This document shows, one piece after another, positions 17,907-26,625 of a stretch of 64,000 nt of DNA (position 1 is the stretch's first letter; each line of letters begins with the position of its first letter). Source of the DNA: Nocardiopsis kunsanensis DSM 44524 (GTDB lineage: Bacteria > Actinomycetota > Actinomycetes > Streptosporangiales > Streptosporangiaceae); contig NZ_ANAY01000024.1 in assembly GCF_000340965.1 (NCBI RefSeq), forward strand, positions 1 to 64,000, given 5' to 3'. The position numbers were made by a program, and so were the translations under genes. Under the pieces are notes generated by a model. The model worked only from the letters and a program-made list of their open reading frames with translations. It had not been told where the DNA came from and searched no databases.

Positions 17907-18094
17907 ACGACATCATGGACGAGGCCGAGCAGAAGAAGGCCAAGACGGTCGAGATCATCCCAGGCAAGGGTTCGGGCCAGCTCAAGAAGCGTGTGCTGCG
18001 CTTCCTCGACCGCAAGGACGTCAAGGCCCGCTATCACCGGGTCGAGAAGGATTCCAAGAACTTCGGTCGCCTATGGGTTCATTTTCGTCACTGA
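17843..18094 (+). CDS. Small Smr-domain protein
   Basis: An 83-residue protein consisting of a single Smr (MutS2 C-terminal) domain. LKLDLHDIYNKGRSIDQAL matches the LDLHG box with His retained, and EIIPGKGSGQLKKRVLRFL matches the GxGxxxLxxxV loop. Smr domains bind or nick branched nucleic acids, or cleave RNA. The GTG at 17843 has GGAGGAGGAAG just upstream and lies 64 bases inside the upstream gene. The last dozen codons (from about 18062) appear to be supplied by an inserted toxin-antitoxin cassette; see the remnant at 18722. Confidence 0.88.
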   Translation: MRLKLDLHDIYNKGRSIDQALNDIMDEAEQKKAKTVEIIPGKGSGQLKKRVLRFLDRKDVKARYHRVEKDSKNFGRLWVHFRH

Positions 18095-18108
18095 TTAGTG
18101 ACTGGCTG

Positions 18109-18369
18109 TCACTTCCCGTAGTGGTATCTACAGGCGGCTATGCGGATCTCGTCCTCGGCCAGCTTGTACACGAGCCGGTGTTCATCGGTGATGCGGCGGG
18201 ACCAATAGCCCTGGAAGCCGTGCCGTAGCGGCTCCGGCTTCCCCAAACCCTCGTTGCCGTTGCGGACTATATCCTTGATCAGAACGTTGATGCGCTTGAG
18301 GATCTTCCGGTCCTGGTTCTGCCACCAGACATAGTCCTCCCAGGCGCTCTCCGCCCATACCAGCTTCAC
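18109..18369 (-). CDS. yoeB: YoeB/Txe family toxin (ribosome-dependent mRNA interferase)
   Basis: An 86-residue RelE-superfamily toxin. The family hallmark SRRITDEHRLVYK and the C-terminal ACRYHYGK carry the catalytic Arg, His and Tyr known in E. coli YoeB; the Glu lies in GKPEPLRHG. The GTG start overlaps the antitoxin stop (GTGA), the normal translational coupling for this pair. GC content is clearly lower than in neighbours, consistent with horizontal arrival. Confidence 0.93.
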   Translation of the reverse strand: MKLVWAESAWEDYVWWQNQDRKILKRINVLIKDIVRNGNEGLGKPEPLRHGFQGYWSRRITDEHRLVYKLAEDEIRIAACRYHYGK

Positions 18370-18617
18370 TCGTCCGGCTCCCGCTCGATTCCGTGGCCAG
18401 ACTCCAATTCCTCGATCGCGGTCACCAGGCGTCGCGCGTTCTCTGGGCTGCGCAGTAGGTAAGCGGTCTCTCGGAGGGTCTCGTACTCGGACAGTGCGAC
18501 CATGACCACCGACTCTCTTCCTGATCTGGTGATGACGACCTCTTCGCGGTCCTCGACCACGGAGTCGAGGGTGGCGGCGTAGTTGGCGCGGGACTCGGAG
18601 TAGGTGATGGTCTTCAT
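18366..18617 (-). CDS. yefM: YefM family antitoxin (Phd/YefM)
   Basis: An 83-residue antitoxin. The N-terminal DNA-binding and dimerisation part has MKTITYSESRANYAATLDSV and VITRSGRESVVMVALSEYE, both diagnostic. The acidic C-terminal tail is the likely toxin-neutralising segment. GAGAAGGGACGAGG precedes the ATG. It represses its own promoter in known systems, and a matching operator lies at 18657-18672. Confidence 0.94.
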   Translation of the reverse strand: MKTITYSESRANYAATLDSVVEDREEVVITRSGRESVVMVALSEYETLRETAYLLRSPENARRLVTAIEELESGHGIEREPDE

Positions 18618-18656
18618 GCCTCGTCCCTTCTCGGTACGATCGGGCTCAGATTAACT

Positions 18657-18672
18657 GTACAAGAAATTGTAC
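18657..18672 (-). promoter_or_regulatory. YefM-type operator
   Basis: GTACAAGAAATTGTAC is a perfect inverted repeat 40 bases upstream of the yefM start, and its left side reads TGTACA. TGTACA-cored palindromes are the documented binding motif of E. coli YefM-YoeB. The 331-base gap 18618-18948 also holds the smr remnant and nothing else recognised. Confidence 0.65.
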
Positions 18673-18721
18673 GCTTGTGCTTGGGGTGCTGAGATTGCTG
18701 ATCGGTCAAGTGCATCGAGCC

Positions 18722-18760
18722 AAGTACTTTGGTCGCCTGTTCGTGCACTTCAAGCACTGA
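18722..18760 (+). pseudogene. Displaced 3' end of smr
   Basis: This stretch encodes KYFGRLFVHFKH followed by a stop, a near copy of the Smr C-terminus KNFGRLWVHFRH at 18059-18094. It uses GC-rich codons like the host, whereas the current smr tail uses AT-richer ones. It is best read as the original gene end, cut off by insertion of the yefM-yoeB cassette. Confidence 0.65.
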
Positions 18761-18948
18761 CGTGCCACAGGTCCCCCCGTTACCCGGGACTCGCTGAACA
18801 CGTCGCAGCGCCCGTATCGCGCTCGTGGCACGGCGATGACCGGAACCAGTGTCCGTCTCGACCCGCGCCGGAACACACGCGGACCGCGCGAGGCCGGACG
18901 TGGCGTCCTGTTCATCAGTGCTGTCCGCCCCGGCTGATGCGGTGCCGC

Positions 18949-19890
18949 TCAGAAGCCGGAGACCCCGTGCTCGGCGGCGAAGGCGGCCAGTTCCGCGCGG
19001 GTCGGTGAGGTCGCCGGCCCGCGCAGCGTCACTGCCCGGGCCGCCGACACGTTGGCGCGCCGGGCCGCCGCATCCAGATCCAGGCCCTCGGCGAGCGCGG
19101 CCAGCAACGAACCCACGTGTGCGTCCCCGGCCCCGTTCGTGTCCACGGCCGACACCACGGTGCCCGGGACCCGCACCGGGGCACGGTCTGCTGCGGCGAC
19201 CACACACCCTCCTGCGCCGTCGCGCACCAGCACGGCCCCGCCCGGGCGCACGCGCGAGGCCAGCGATGCGGCCGCCCGCTCCGGACCGGCCCCGTCCGTG
19301 AGCACCGCGGCCTCGGTCGCGTTGGGGCTGAACACGTCCACACGTTCCATCACCCCGGCCAGCAGCGCCGGCTCGATCGAGTCCACCACCGGTGCGGGAT
19401 CCAACGCCACGAGTACCTGCGGGTGCAGCCCCGTGATCCACGACGCCAAGTCCTCCGCCCGGGGACCGGGCAGCAGTGCGTACCCCACGACGTAGACCGT
19501 GTCGCCCGGTGCGGGGGACAAGGAGCGCAGCGTTTCCGGGGGCAGTTCGCTCTCCGCACCCAAACTGGTGACGAAGGTACGTTCGGCGTCCGCCTCCACG
19601 AACGCCACACAGAAACCGGTGTCGGAAGCGGACAGCGGAGCGTGTGCCACCTCGACACCCTCCGTCCGCATCGCTTCCCGCGCCAGGTCACCGTTGGGGC
19701 CGGTCCCGTGGGCCCCGCCGTAGACCACCGGCATCCCGGCGCGGGAGGCCGCAGCCATCACGTTGAACCCGCCCCCGGGCAGGGCGCGGTGGCTGTCGGC
19801 CAGTGTGTCGCCGCCGGGCCGGGGCATGCGGTCGATGGTCATCACCAGGTCGATGATGACCGGACTCACACTGATCAGGCGGCCGCTCAC
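18949..19890 (-). CDS. PfkB family carbohydrate kinase
   Basis: A 313-residue ribokinase-like enzyme. PGGDTLADSHRALPGGGFNVMAAASRAG gives the substrate side (PfkB signature 1), and SAVDTNGAGDAHVGSLL is signature 2 with the catalytic Asp and anion hole GAGD. The acid residue region EADAERTFVTSLGAE is also typical. The sugar substrate cannot be told. The GTG start at 19890 has AAGGAGAG upstream; the ORF is open further, but without support. Confidence 0.9.
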   Translation of the reverse strand: MSGRLISVSPVIIDLVMTIDRMPRPGGDTLADSHRALPGGGFNVMAAASRAGMPVVYGGAHGTGPNGDLAREAMRTEGVEVAHAPLSASDTGFCVAFVEADAERTFVTSLGAESELPPETLRSLSPAPGDTVYVVGYALLPGPRAEDLASWITGLHPQVLVALDPAPVVDSIEPALLAGVMERVDVFSPNATEAAVLTDGAGPERAAASLASRVRPGGAVLVRDGAGGCVVAAADRAPVRVPGTVVSAVDTNGAGDAHVGSLLAALAEGLDLDAAARRANVSAARAVTLRGPATSPTRAELAAFAAEHGVSGF

Positions 19891-20063
19891 GCGTGCTCTC
19901 CTTCCACTCAGGACACCCCAGGATCCCTGGTCCGGGGTGTCTGTGCCACACGGGGTCAATGAGCGGCAAGGCCGAGTTGTGCGAGTTTTTGCCGTGGGCA
20001 ACCCCTGAACGCCGGTGCCCCGGGTGAGACTCGTTCCAGACACAACCAGTGAGAGGGGAAGGC

Positions 20064-20858
20064 ATGATCACGACCGATCTCGGGCCGGGGACGCCCTGCT
20101 GGCTGGAGCTGAACACACCCGATGTGGCGGCCACGGCCGACTTCTACAACCGTGTGTTCGGGTGGACCCTGCACGACATCGGCTTCGATGCCGGGGGCTA
20201 CCGGTCCATGAGCCGTGGTGGTAAGTCCGCGGCGGCGATCGGTCCTCTGGAACACGAGGAACAACGCCCGGGATGGACGCTCATCTTCGCGTGCGACGAC
20301 CTCGAGGGCGCTGTCGAGGAGGCCGAGCGCCTCGGCGGTTCGGTCTACGTGGAGCCCTTCTCGATCCCCGCGGTGGGCCAGATGGCTGTCCTCATCGATC
20401 CACAAGGGGGTGTGTTCGGCCTCTGGCGCGCGCAGAAGTTCGCCGGGTTCGAAGTGGTCAACGAGCCGGACAGCTTCGGATGGGCCGAACTGTGGACCCC
20501 TGACGCGGAGGCGTCCAAGTCCTTCTACGCCGGTGTCCTCGGATGGCAGTACGAGGTCCTCGATCAGGGTGAGAAGGGGTGGTACACGGTGGCGCGCAAC
20601 GCCGGCGCCCCCTTGGAGGAGTCGCACGGCGGCATCATGCAGCTCAGCCGGGAGTACCTCGCCGACACCGGGGGCGCTCCCGACTGGCACCCGGTCTTCA
20701 TCGCGGCCGACTGTGATGCGAGCGCCCGGCTGGTGCGGGACAGCGGCGGGAAGGTGCACATGGGGCCGGTCGACGTCCCGCAGGCCGGGAGACTGGCTTT
20801 CTGCTCCGATGTGGTCGGTGGCGAATTCGTGTTGCTCACGCCGTCGCCGGCGGGCTGA
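20064..20858 (+). CDS. Two-domain VOC (glyoxalase/bleomycin resistance-like) protein
   Basis: A 264-residue protein made of two vicinal-oxygen-chelate domains, residues about 10-128 and 138-262. Each opens with a similar phrase: PCWLELNTPDVAATADFYNRVFGW in the first and FGWAELWTPDAEASKSFYAGVLGW in the second. This duplication is common in actinomycete VOC proteins, which include hydrolases and resistance proteins. GAGGGGAAGG precedes the ATG. The substrate is unknown. Confidence 0.88.
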   Translation: MITTDLGPGTPCWLELNTPDVAATADFYNRVFGWTLHDIGFDAGGYRSMSRGGKSAAAIGPLEHEEQRPGWTLIFACDDLEGAVEEAERLGGSVYVEPFSIPAVGQMAVLIDPQGGVFGLWRAQKFAGFEVVNEPDSFGWAELWTPDAEASKSFYAGVLGWQYEVLDQGEKGWYTVARNAGAPLEESHGGIMQLSREYLADTGGAPDWHPVFIAADCDASARLVRDSGGKVHMGPVDVPQAGRLAFCSDVVGGEFVLLTPSPAG

Positions 20859-21002
20859 CCCCTCGATGGTCGTCCCTCCGCCCCGGTCTCCTGGGGGCGG
20901 AGGGGCTTGACGTGTGCGGTCTCCGGACCGGCCGAGACATGCTGCTGCCTTCGTAGGGCGGACCGCGCTGCAGGCTGTCGCGCGGCCACGGCTCGGCAGG
21001 GC

Positions 21003-22163
21003 TCAGCCCCGGCTGCTCTCCCCGGACGATTCCGCAGCCCGTTGCCGCTGCTCGTGCTTCTCCCGGAAGGCCTCGCGCCTTTCACGCTCGCGCAGGCTGA
21101 AGGCAGCGTTGCGTACCGAGTCCTCGCTCTCGAAACCCGACCCGATGGCGCCCGCCACCGTTGCCGCGGACGTCACCAGCAGCGTTATCAGCAGGTAGGT
21201 GCTCACACCCACCGACCCCGTGACGTAGGACTGCAGGAGCTCTGAAGGGAGCAACACCAGGCTCGCCGTCAGGTTCACCAGGCACAGGCCGATGTACATG
21301 AAGGCCACCCCGGTCCCCAGGGTCAGCACCGTCGAGGCGTTGAACAGAACGGCCTCCTCACGTTCGCCGCGGGGGCGCTCCCTGACCGGTTCCCACAGGT
21401 GGTGGTAGACCACGAGCCAACCGGTCATCACCGCCAGAGCCCCGATCACGGTCAGGATCATCCGCCAGGACGAGAGGGTGGTCGCCATTTCCCAGACCGT
21501 GGAATTGAGCAGGTAGAAAGCGCTGAAGGCGAAAGCGCCGACCAAGGGCCCGGTCAGCCCCCACACCAGGCGCCAGGGCCGGTTGGCGCGCACCATCCCC
21601 AACAGCAACTGGGGGGAGCCCCACCGGGAGGCGATGCGGGAATCGACCCCGTCCTGGTCCGGGGTCTGTCGCTGAAAGCGTCGGTTCAGCACAGGAAGGC
21701 GTCTGCGTGCGTGCTGTTCGGTGCCTTCCTCGGGGGTTCCGGGCCGGTACACATCGGCGATCAGCTGGGCCACGACCGCAAGGACCCGGCGTTGCAACCT
21801 CACGGCTCCGAAAGCCGGCAGGGAGACCACGACCACGCGCCGCCCGTTGTTCACATCGCCCATGATCGCCTGCTTGCCGACGCGCATGGGCAGGTCGGTG
21901 ATGCAGACGGCGATGTCCCAGCCGCGCTCGCCCATCTCGGTCGCGGCCAGCTCCATCATCGCCGTGTGCCGGCTGTCACTGGGAGGCAGTCTCTCCTCGC
22001 GCGTCTGCACGCTCCATTCCCGGCTGGAGTCGACATGCTCGCTCAACACCCGGGGCAGGTCCTGGGCGAGCTGCCTCCCGAGCAGAACCGGCATTGCCAC
22101 GGGGTCGGTGATGACCCCTATCGTGATGTGTCTCTCGCCGTTGTCCGTTCCTGATTCGGTCAC
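21003..22163 (-). CDS. Conserved actinomycete membrane protein with four C-terminal helices
   Basis: A 386-residue protein. The first 190 residues are a soluble alpha/beta domain (TIGVITDPVAMPVLLGRQLA; WDIAVCITDLPM), and four membrane helices follow at about 205-230, 240-262, 283-312 and 322-346. A charged C-terminal tail (RERERREAFREKHEQ) ends it. I do not recognise a named family. The GTG start at 22163 follows GGAAAGG. It is probably monocistronic. Confidence 0.7.
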   Translation of the reverse strand: MTESGTDNGERHITIGVITDPVAMPVLLGRQLAQDLPRVLSEHVDSSREWSVQTREERLPPSDSRHTAMMELAATEMGERGWDIAVCITDLPMRVGKQAIMGDVNNGRRVVVVSLPAFGAVRLQRRVLAVVAQLIADVYRPGTPEEGTEQHARRRLPVLNRRFQRQTPDQDGVDSRIASRWGSPQLLLGMVRANRPWRLVWGLTGPLVGAFAFSAFYLLNSTVWEMATTLSSWRMILTVIGALAVMTGWLVVYHHLWEPVRERPRGEREEAVLFNASTVLTLGTGVAFMYIGLCLVNLTASLVLLPSELLQSYVTGSVGVSTYLLITLLVTSAATVAGAIGSGFESEDSVRNAAFSLRERERREAFREKHEQRQRAAESSGESSRG

Positions 22164-22626
22164 GACCCCGGCCCTTTCCTGTTCGGCGTGCTGACTGCGA
22201 CCCGCAGATCTCACTCACCGTACACATTCGGGCCGAAAGGGTTGTCTGCTGCCGTGCTGCGGGAGGCCTGTTTCCCGGTGCTGCTCCTTCGCCCCTTCCG
22301 GGCACGGGAGGCCCTGCGATGGGGGCGCGTACGTCCGGTCGGTCCCGCCGTGCTGCCGGACAGGCACGGACGCAGGCGGGTTCGGGGCAGGGGCGTGGCG
22401 GCCCGGACGGCGGAGCCGGTGCGGGCAGGAACCTCTTCCGGCCCGCTGCTCCAACGGATCGACACTCTCGGAGCGGGCCGAGGTGCGGACGAGACGTCTT
22501 CGGCGGCGCTCTTGGGCCCGCGCTGCCCGGAGGGTCCGACCTCGCCGAGCAGTGGCCGGAGGCGGAGGCTGCGGCCGTCGGGTGTGTGCAGTTGGTACGG
22601 ATCCTGTGCCGACAGGCCCCGGTCAT
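22164..22626. other. Intergenic region without a recognised gene
   Basis: About 460 bases between the membrane protein start and the tRNA terminator. Several ORFs cross it in different frames, but none has a ribosome site or domain-like sequence. I see no gene here. Confidence 0.5.
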
Positions 22627-22675
22627 GAAAAAACCTGGGGCTTCTCTCACTTTCGTGATGCGAGAAGCCCCAGGT
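22627..22675 (-). terminator. Intrinsic terminator of tRNA-Ser
   Basis: Perfect 14-base stem ACCTGGGGCTTCTC/GAGAAGCCCCAGGT (arms 22633-22646 and 22662-22675), followed on the minus strand by TTTTTT. A textbook terminator seven bases after the tRNA. Confidence 0.85.
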
Positions 22676-22681
22676 CAGGAG

Positions 22682-22768
22682 CGGAGGATGAGGGATTTGA
22701 ACCCTCGAGGGGATTACTCCCCAACCGCATTAGCAGTGCGGCGCCCTAGGCCTCTAGGCGAATCCTCC
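22682..22768 (-). tRNA. tRNA-Ser (anticodon GCU)
   Basis: On the minus strand, the acceptor arm GGAGGAT pairs with ATCCTCC, followed by discriminator G typical of serine. The anticodon arm CCGCA-CTGCTAA-TGCGG gives GCU, reading AGC/AGU. A long variable arm (TTGGGGAGTAATCCCC) marks a class II tRNA, and the T arm is GAGGG-TTCAAAT-CCCTC. CCA is not encoded. Confidence 0.95.
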
Positions 22769-22903
22769 TGGCTGTGATCAGCCTACAGGTCGCGGGGAGG
22801 GCGCGCAAAACGGAATGCCCAGGCAGGACTCGGGCCTGCGGCGTGCGCCATGGGAGCGGGCCCCTCCGGGGGCGGAGACGGCCGGGAGCCGGTTCGGCGT
22901 TGG

Positions 22904-23431
22904 TCAGGAGGTCGTGCGTTCGATGATGAGGTCGGCGTCCTGGCGGAGCTTCTCCGTGGCCCGCGAGAGTGTGCTCTTGACCGTGCCGAGCGTGACCCCG
23001 AGGCGTGCGGCGATCTGTGCTTCGGTGAGGTCGTCGTAGTAGCGCAGAACCACGGCCGCGCGCTGGCGGTCGGGCAGGCGGTCGACGGCGCGGGCGACCA
23101 CGTCGGCCAGGTCGCTGCGCCAGGTGGGGTCCTCCGTCCGCTGCTCGGGGATCTCGTCGGTGGGGAAGACCTCCAGGCGGCTGCGGCGCCACTCGGAGAT
23201 CTGGGTGTTGATCATCGCTCGCCGCACGTACCCGTCCAGGGCCCTGGGGTTGGTGATGCGGTCCCAGGACAGGAAGGTCTTCACGAGGGCTGCCTGGAGC
23301 AGGTCCTCGGCGTCGGTATGACTGTTGGTGAGGTTGCGGGCCATGCGGAGCAGGGCCGGTCCCCGCTCGGCGACGTATCCGCTGAAGTCGTCGAACCTGG
23401 GGCTCTGGGTGGTCCCCGCCACGGCGATCAC
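22904..23431 (-). CDS. SigE family RNA polymerase sigma factor (ECF type)
   Basis: A 175-residue sigma factor. Region 2: ALLRMARNLTNSHTDAEDLLQAALVKTFLSWDRI. Region 4: LPDRQRAAVVLRYYDDLTEAQIAARLGVTLGTVKSTLSRA. The short linker and the YVRRAMINTQISEWRR segment are diagnostic of the actinomycete SigE-like family (TIGR02983 type). The GTG at 23431 has GGAGAGGG upstream. It is divergent from the RlpA-like gene at 23673. No anti-sigma factor gene is next to it. Confidence 0.9.
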   Translation of the reverse strand: MIAVAGTTQSPRFDDFSGYVAERGPALLRMARNLTNSHTDAEDLLQAALVKTFLSWDRITNPRALDGYVRRAMINTQISEWRRSRLEVFPTDEIPEQRTEDPTWRSDLADVVARAVDRLPDRQRAAVVLRYYDDLTEAQIAARLGVTLGTVKSTLSRATEKLRQDADLIIERTTS

Positions 23432-23672
23432 CGACCCTCTCCGTGACGTGATGTGCTTTTTGTCCCATTTCTCTTCCTCACTGTCACACAGCACCGGCAA
23501 AAGCTCGGGAGTATGGACACCACGCACTCGCAAACCGGCATCTTTCCAGGCCACGCATGCGGCACTCCAAGGACACGAATCGGTGCGTACCGGCGTGTAA
23601 CCGGAGTCGGAGGGGCCACATCGGCAGAATGGGCACGGAGGACGAGACGGGGGACAAGGGGGCGCAAACGAC

Positions 23673-24644
23673 ATGTCAGTGATCACCGAGAGCGGACGGG
23701 ACCGGGCGCGGTTCACGGCCGCGGTACTCGGACCCGACACGGCGCCCGTGCCCACACCGATCGGGATCCGTGTGGCGCGCGGTGTAGTGGTCGGCGTGAC
23801 CTCCTACATGCTGTGCCTGGCCACCGAACGGGGCGAGGAACGGTTCCTGTTCGAACGGGTCACCACGTTCTGGCGGGGCGGCGAGTCCGGGGCAGAGGAC
23901 CTGCGTGTGGGCGACGACGCCGTCGTCCGCTGTTCCCGTGACGGACGCCTGGTCGCCGAACGGGTGTGGGCCCAGCTCGCCCGCGCCACGGGTGTGATCG
24001 TCGACCGGCAGGGCGAGTCGATCGTCGTCGACCCCGGCCACGGGAGGAAACGCCGGACCGTGGTCCTGCCCTACCGCACCTCCGGGCGGATCTCCGTGCG
24101 GCACCCGCGGCTGGTCCCGGGTTACGTGTTCGACGCCGTCGGTGTGTGGCGCGACGACGAGGTCTGGGCCGCCCGGCCCGCGACCACCCAGCCGCCCCAT
24201 CCGCTGCGGGCCGCGCCGCCCCGGCCGCCGGTGCGTACACACAGGAGCACACTCAACGGCATCGCGACCTGGTACGACCCCTCGTGGGGCCGGTCCACGC
24301 ACCTCGACCCGCGGGCCACGGCCGCAGGCGCGGCCTACCCGGTCCTGGACCGGGAGAGCCACACATCCGGCTGTGACGCCCGTACCCCGTGTGTGCCGCT
24401 GCCCCAGTTGTCGGTGGGCGCACGGCTGAGCCTGCGCAACGACTGCACGCGGGAGTCCGGCGTACTGGAAGTCCTCGGCTGCGCCGCGGCCGACAGCTGG
24501 CTGTGCGATCTGTGCCCCGCGTGCGGCGGCCAGGGGGCCGGTCGCGTCGCATCCCTCACCCTGGCTTCCTTCGTCGCCCTCGGCGGGCAGCCGGAGGAAG
24601 GGTGCTTCAACGCCACCGTGACCGTAGCGACCGGGGAGGAATGA
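23673..24644 (+). CDS. Hypothetical protein with RlpA-like double-psi beta-barrel C-terminus
   Basis: A 323-residue protein. Residues about 190-320 contain STLNGIATWYDPSWGRSTHLDPRA and later Cys-containing strands, resembling the RlpA/expansin double-psi beta barrel, a peptidoglycan- or glycan-interacting fold. The N-terminal 150 residues are beta-rich and unfamiliar. There is no signal peptide, which is odd for an RlpA-like domain. It overlaps the next gene by 4 bases (ATGA). The domain call is moderate. Confidence 0.6.
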   Translation: MSVITESGRDRARFTAAVLGPDTAPVPTPIGIRVARGVVVGVTSYMLCLATERGEERFLFERVTTFWRGGESGAEDLRVGDDAVVRCSRDGRLVAERVWAQLARATGVIVDRQGESIVVDPGHGRKRRTVVLPYRTSGRISVRHPRLVPGYVFDAVGVWRDDEVWAARPATTQPPHPLRAAPPRPPVRTHRSTLNGIATWYDPSWGRSTHLDPRATAAGAAYPVLDRESHTSGCDARTPCVPLPQLSVGARLSLRNDCTRESGVLEVLGCAAADSWLCDLCPACGGQGAGRVASLTLASFVALGGQPEEGCFNATVTVATGEE

Positions 24645-25639
24645 GTATGCCCACGGAGCTGATGCAGGTCGTCGAGGCCGCCAGGGAGGTGCAGTTGCCG
24701 CTCCTGGCGGTACTGCTGGCCCTTGCGGCCGCTGCCAAACTCACGCCGCGCGGTGCCGGGGGCGGCCTTGCCGTTCTGGTGCCCGAGCGGCTCAGGGTCG
24801 CGTCCGCCGTCGCCGTCGGCCTGTCGGAAGCGGTCCTGGCGGTCGGCCTCCTCGTGGCCGACGGCCTCCTGGGGGAGGGCTCCCGTGCCCTGACCGCGTT
24901 CCTCTTCGCCGGATCGGCGGCCGTGCTCCTGCTCGTGCGGCGCCGCGCCCCCGAGGCCGGGTGCGGGTGTTTCGGCGGACTCAGCAGGGAGCCCGTCGGA
25001 TGGCGCTCCCTCACCCGCGCGGGCCTGCTGTCCGCCGCTGCTCTGGCCGCACTCGGCCTGGCTCCCGCCGGGTGGGAGGTGCTGGCCTCGTTCACCTGGG
25101 CCCACGCAGCGGTGCTCGGGGTGGAGCTGCTCGTCCTGGCCTCACTCAGCCCCGAGCTGCGCGTCCTGGCCGCACGGCTCCTGCGGCGGGAACCGTGCGA
25201 GCTGCGCCGGCACCCGCTCCGCCGGTCCCGGCGCCGGTTGCGTCGCAGCGAGGTGTGGCGCACCAACCGGCCCACCCTGCTGTCCGAGGAGCACGAGGAC
25301 CAGTGGCGGCACGGCTGCTGGCGATTCCTGCGCCACGACGGGCTGCGGCACGGACGCAGGGTCGACGTCGTCTTCGCGGTCCGTTCCGGCGGCAAACGCA
25401 ACACCGCGGTGCGGGCCACCGTCGTCGACCGGGAGAGTCAGGACGTGCTGGCTTCCTACGGGGCCGTGTCGACCCGGCCTCTTCCCGAGCCGCCCCGCAA
25501 ACTCCAGGCACCGCGACGGGCCGCACGCCAGAAGGCCGGGTTCCGGGACGAGGCCGAGGCCGAGCGCACGCTGAACGAGGCCCTGGAGAACCGTTCCGGC
25601 AAGCCCCGAAAGGACCCGGAGGCGGGACGTCCCGTCTGA
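24641..25639 (+). CDS. MauE/DoxX-like membrane protein with basic cytosolic tail
   Basis: A 332-residue protein. Residues 15-165 contain four hydrophobic segments and a CGCFGG motif after an Arg-rich loop, the pattern of MauE (methylamine utilisation)/DoxX-like proteins, which help disulfide formation. The C-terminal half is soluble, strongly basic (RRHPLRRSRRRLRR) and then mixed, with no known domain. It starts inside the stop of the RlpA-like gene, so the two are translationally coupled; cysteines in both hint at linked redox or export roles (inference). Confidence 0.7.
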   Translation: MSMPTELMQVVEAAREVQLPLLAVLLALAAAAKLTPRGAGGGLAVLVPERLRVASAVAVGLSEAVLAVGLLVADGLLGEGSRALTAFLFAGSAAVLLLVRRRAPEAGCGCFGGLSREPVGWRSLTRAGLLSAAALAALGLAPAGWEVLASFTWAHAAVLGVELLVLASLSPELRVLAARLLRREPCELRRHPLRRSRRRLRRSEVWRTNRPTLLSEEHEDQWRHGCWRFLRHDGLRHGRRVDVVFAVRSGGKRNTAVRATVVDRESQDVLASYGAVSTRPLPEPPRKLQAPRRAARQKAGFRDEAEAERTLNEALENRSGKPRKDPEAGRPV

Positions 25640-25765
25640 GCGGGGCTGGGCGTGCGGCAGACGCAGCAGCCATCGGTGCCCGCCGGACGCGCAGGGGTGT
25701 GTCCGGTGGGCACTTCCCGTCGCGGTGGTCTTCCCCCGGACGCGGGCGGACGTGCCGATTGCCTC

Positions 25766-26521
25766 CTACCCCAGGGTCTGGTTCTGCCGGTCGATCGCGG
25801 CCTCGGTGAACCCGACCAGCATCTCCTCGTACTCGGCGGGGTCGCCGTCGCCGATGACGGAGGTCGTGCCGAGCACGCCGTCGTTGCGGTAGAGGACGCT
25901 GATCATGCTGCTGAGCTCGCCGTCGGTCTCCACGTCGATGCTGTGTGCGCGTGACTCGTCCCCCACCTCCTGAAGGTCCAGATCACCGACGCTGTATTCG
26001 GAGCTGGTGCCGTCCTCGTAAGTGGCGGTGTATTCGCTGCAGTCCGCGGGAGGGGTCTCGTCGAGCGCCTCGGAGGCCTCCTCGGACGGCAACTGCACCA
26101 GCAGACTGGTGACCACGCCCTTCTCCCACTCGTAGGTGGCCACGGAGGTGGGGGCGTCCTGGACCGTGTCGAGGTCGCCCCACCGGTTGGTGGCGTCGAC
26201 ACACTCGGGTTTGTCCAGTTCGGTGCCGTCGCGGATCTCGGCGCTGTACTGGACGGTGGTCAGCTCCGAGTACGCTCCGGACTCACCGCCCTCCGACAGC
26301 TGGGTGACGTCCTGGAACTGCAGGAGCTGTGCCTCGTGCAGTTGGTCGGCGTCACCCTGTGCCTCGGCGCCTCCGCCACCGCACGCGGTCAGTCCCAGGG
26401 CCAGGGCCGCGGCCGCCGTCGTGCGGAGCCCGGGGGGGGAGAACGGGGGAAGGATTGCCAGGTTGCCCTTGTGACCAGCGTCGACCCGGTGGGAGCGTGG
26501 TGGACGATGGCATGAACGCAT
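25766..26521 (-). CDS. Putative secreted lipoprotein
   Basis: A 251-residue protein with an N-terminal signal region, long for its type, ending in lipobox LGLTAC followed by GGGG (Cys about residue 47). The mature part is acidic with repeated Tyr/Glu-rich strands and two more Cys residues (KPECVD and PADCSEY) that could form a disulfide. No known domain was recognised. GAGGAG lies ten bases before the ATG. It is divergent from hisC. Confidence 0.75.
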   Translation of the reverse strand: MRSCHRPPRSHRVDAGHKGNLAILPPFSPPGLRTTAAAALALGLTACGGGGAEAQGDADQLHEAQLLQFQDVTQLSEGGESGAYSELTTVQYSAEIRDGTELDKPECVDATNRWGDLDTVQDAPTSVATYEWEKGVVTSLLVQLPSEEASEALDETPPADCSEYTATYEDGTSSEYSVGDLDLQEVGDESRAHSIDVETDGELSSMISVLYRNDGVLGTTSVIGDGDPAEYEEMLVGFTEAAIDRQNQTLG

Positions 26522-26625
26522 GGTGTTATCTCCTCGTTTGTGCAATATTGCCGCTGGGAGCGGTGACCGACCCCGATAGCTCAGTGTGATTCGGGGTTAG
26601 CACAAAGTATTGAGGAAGGACGAAG

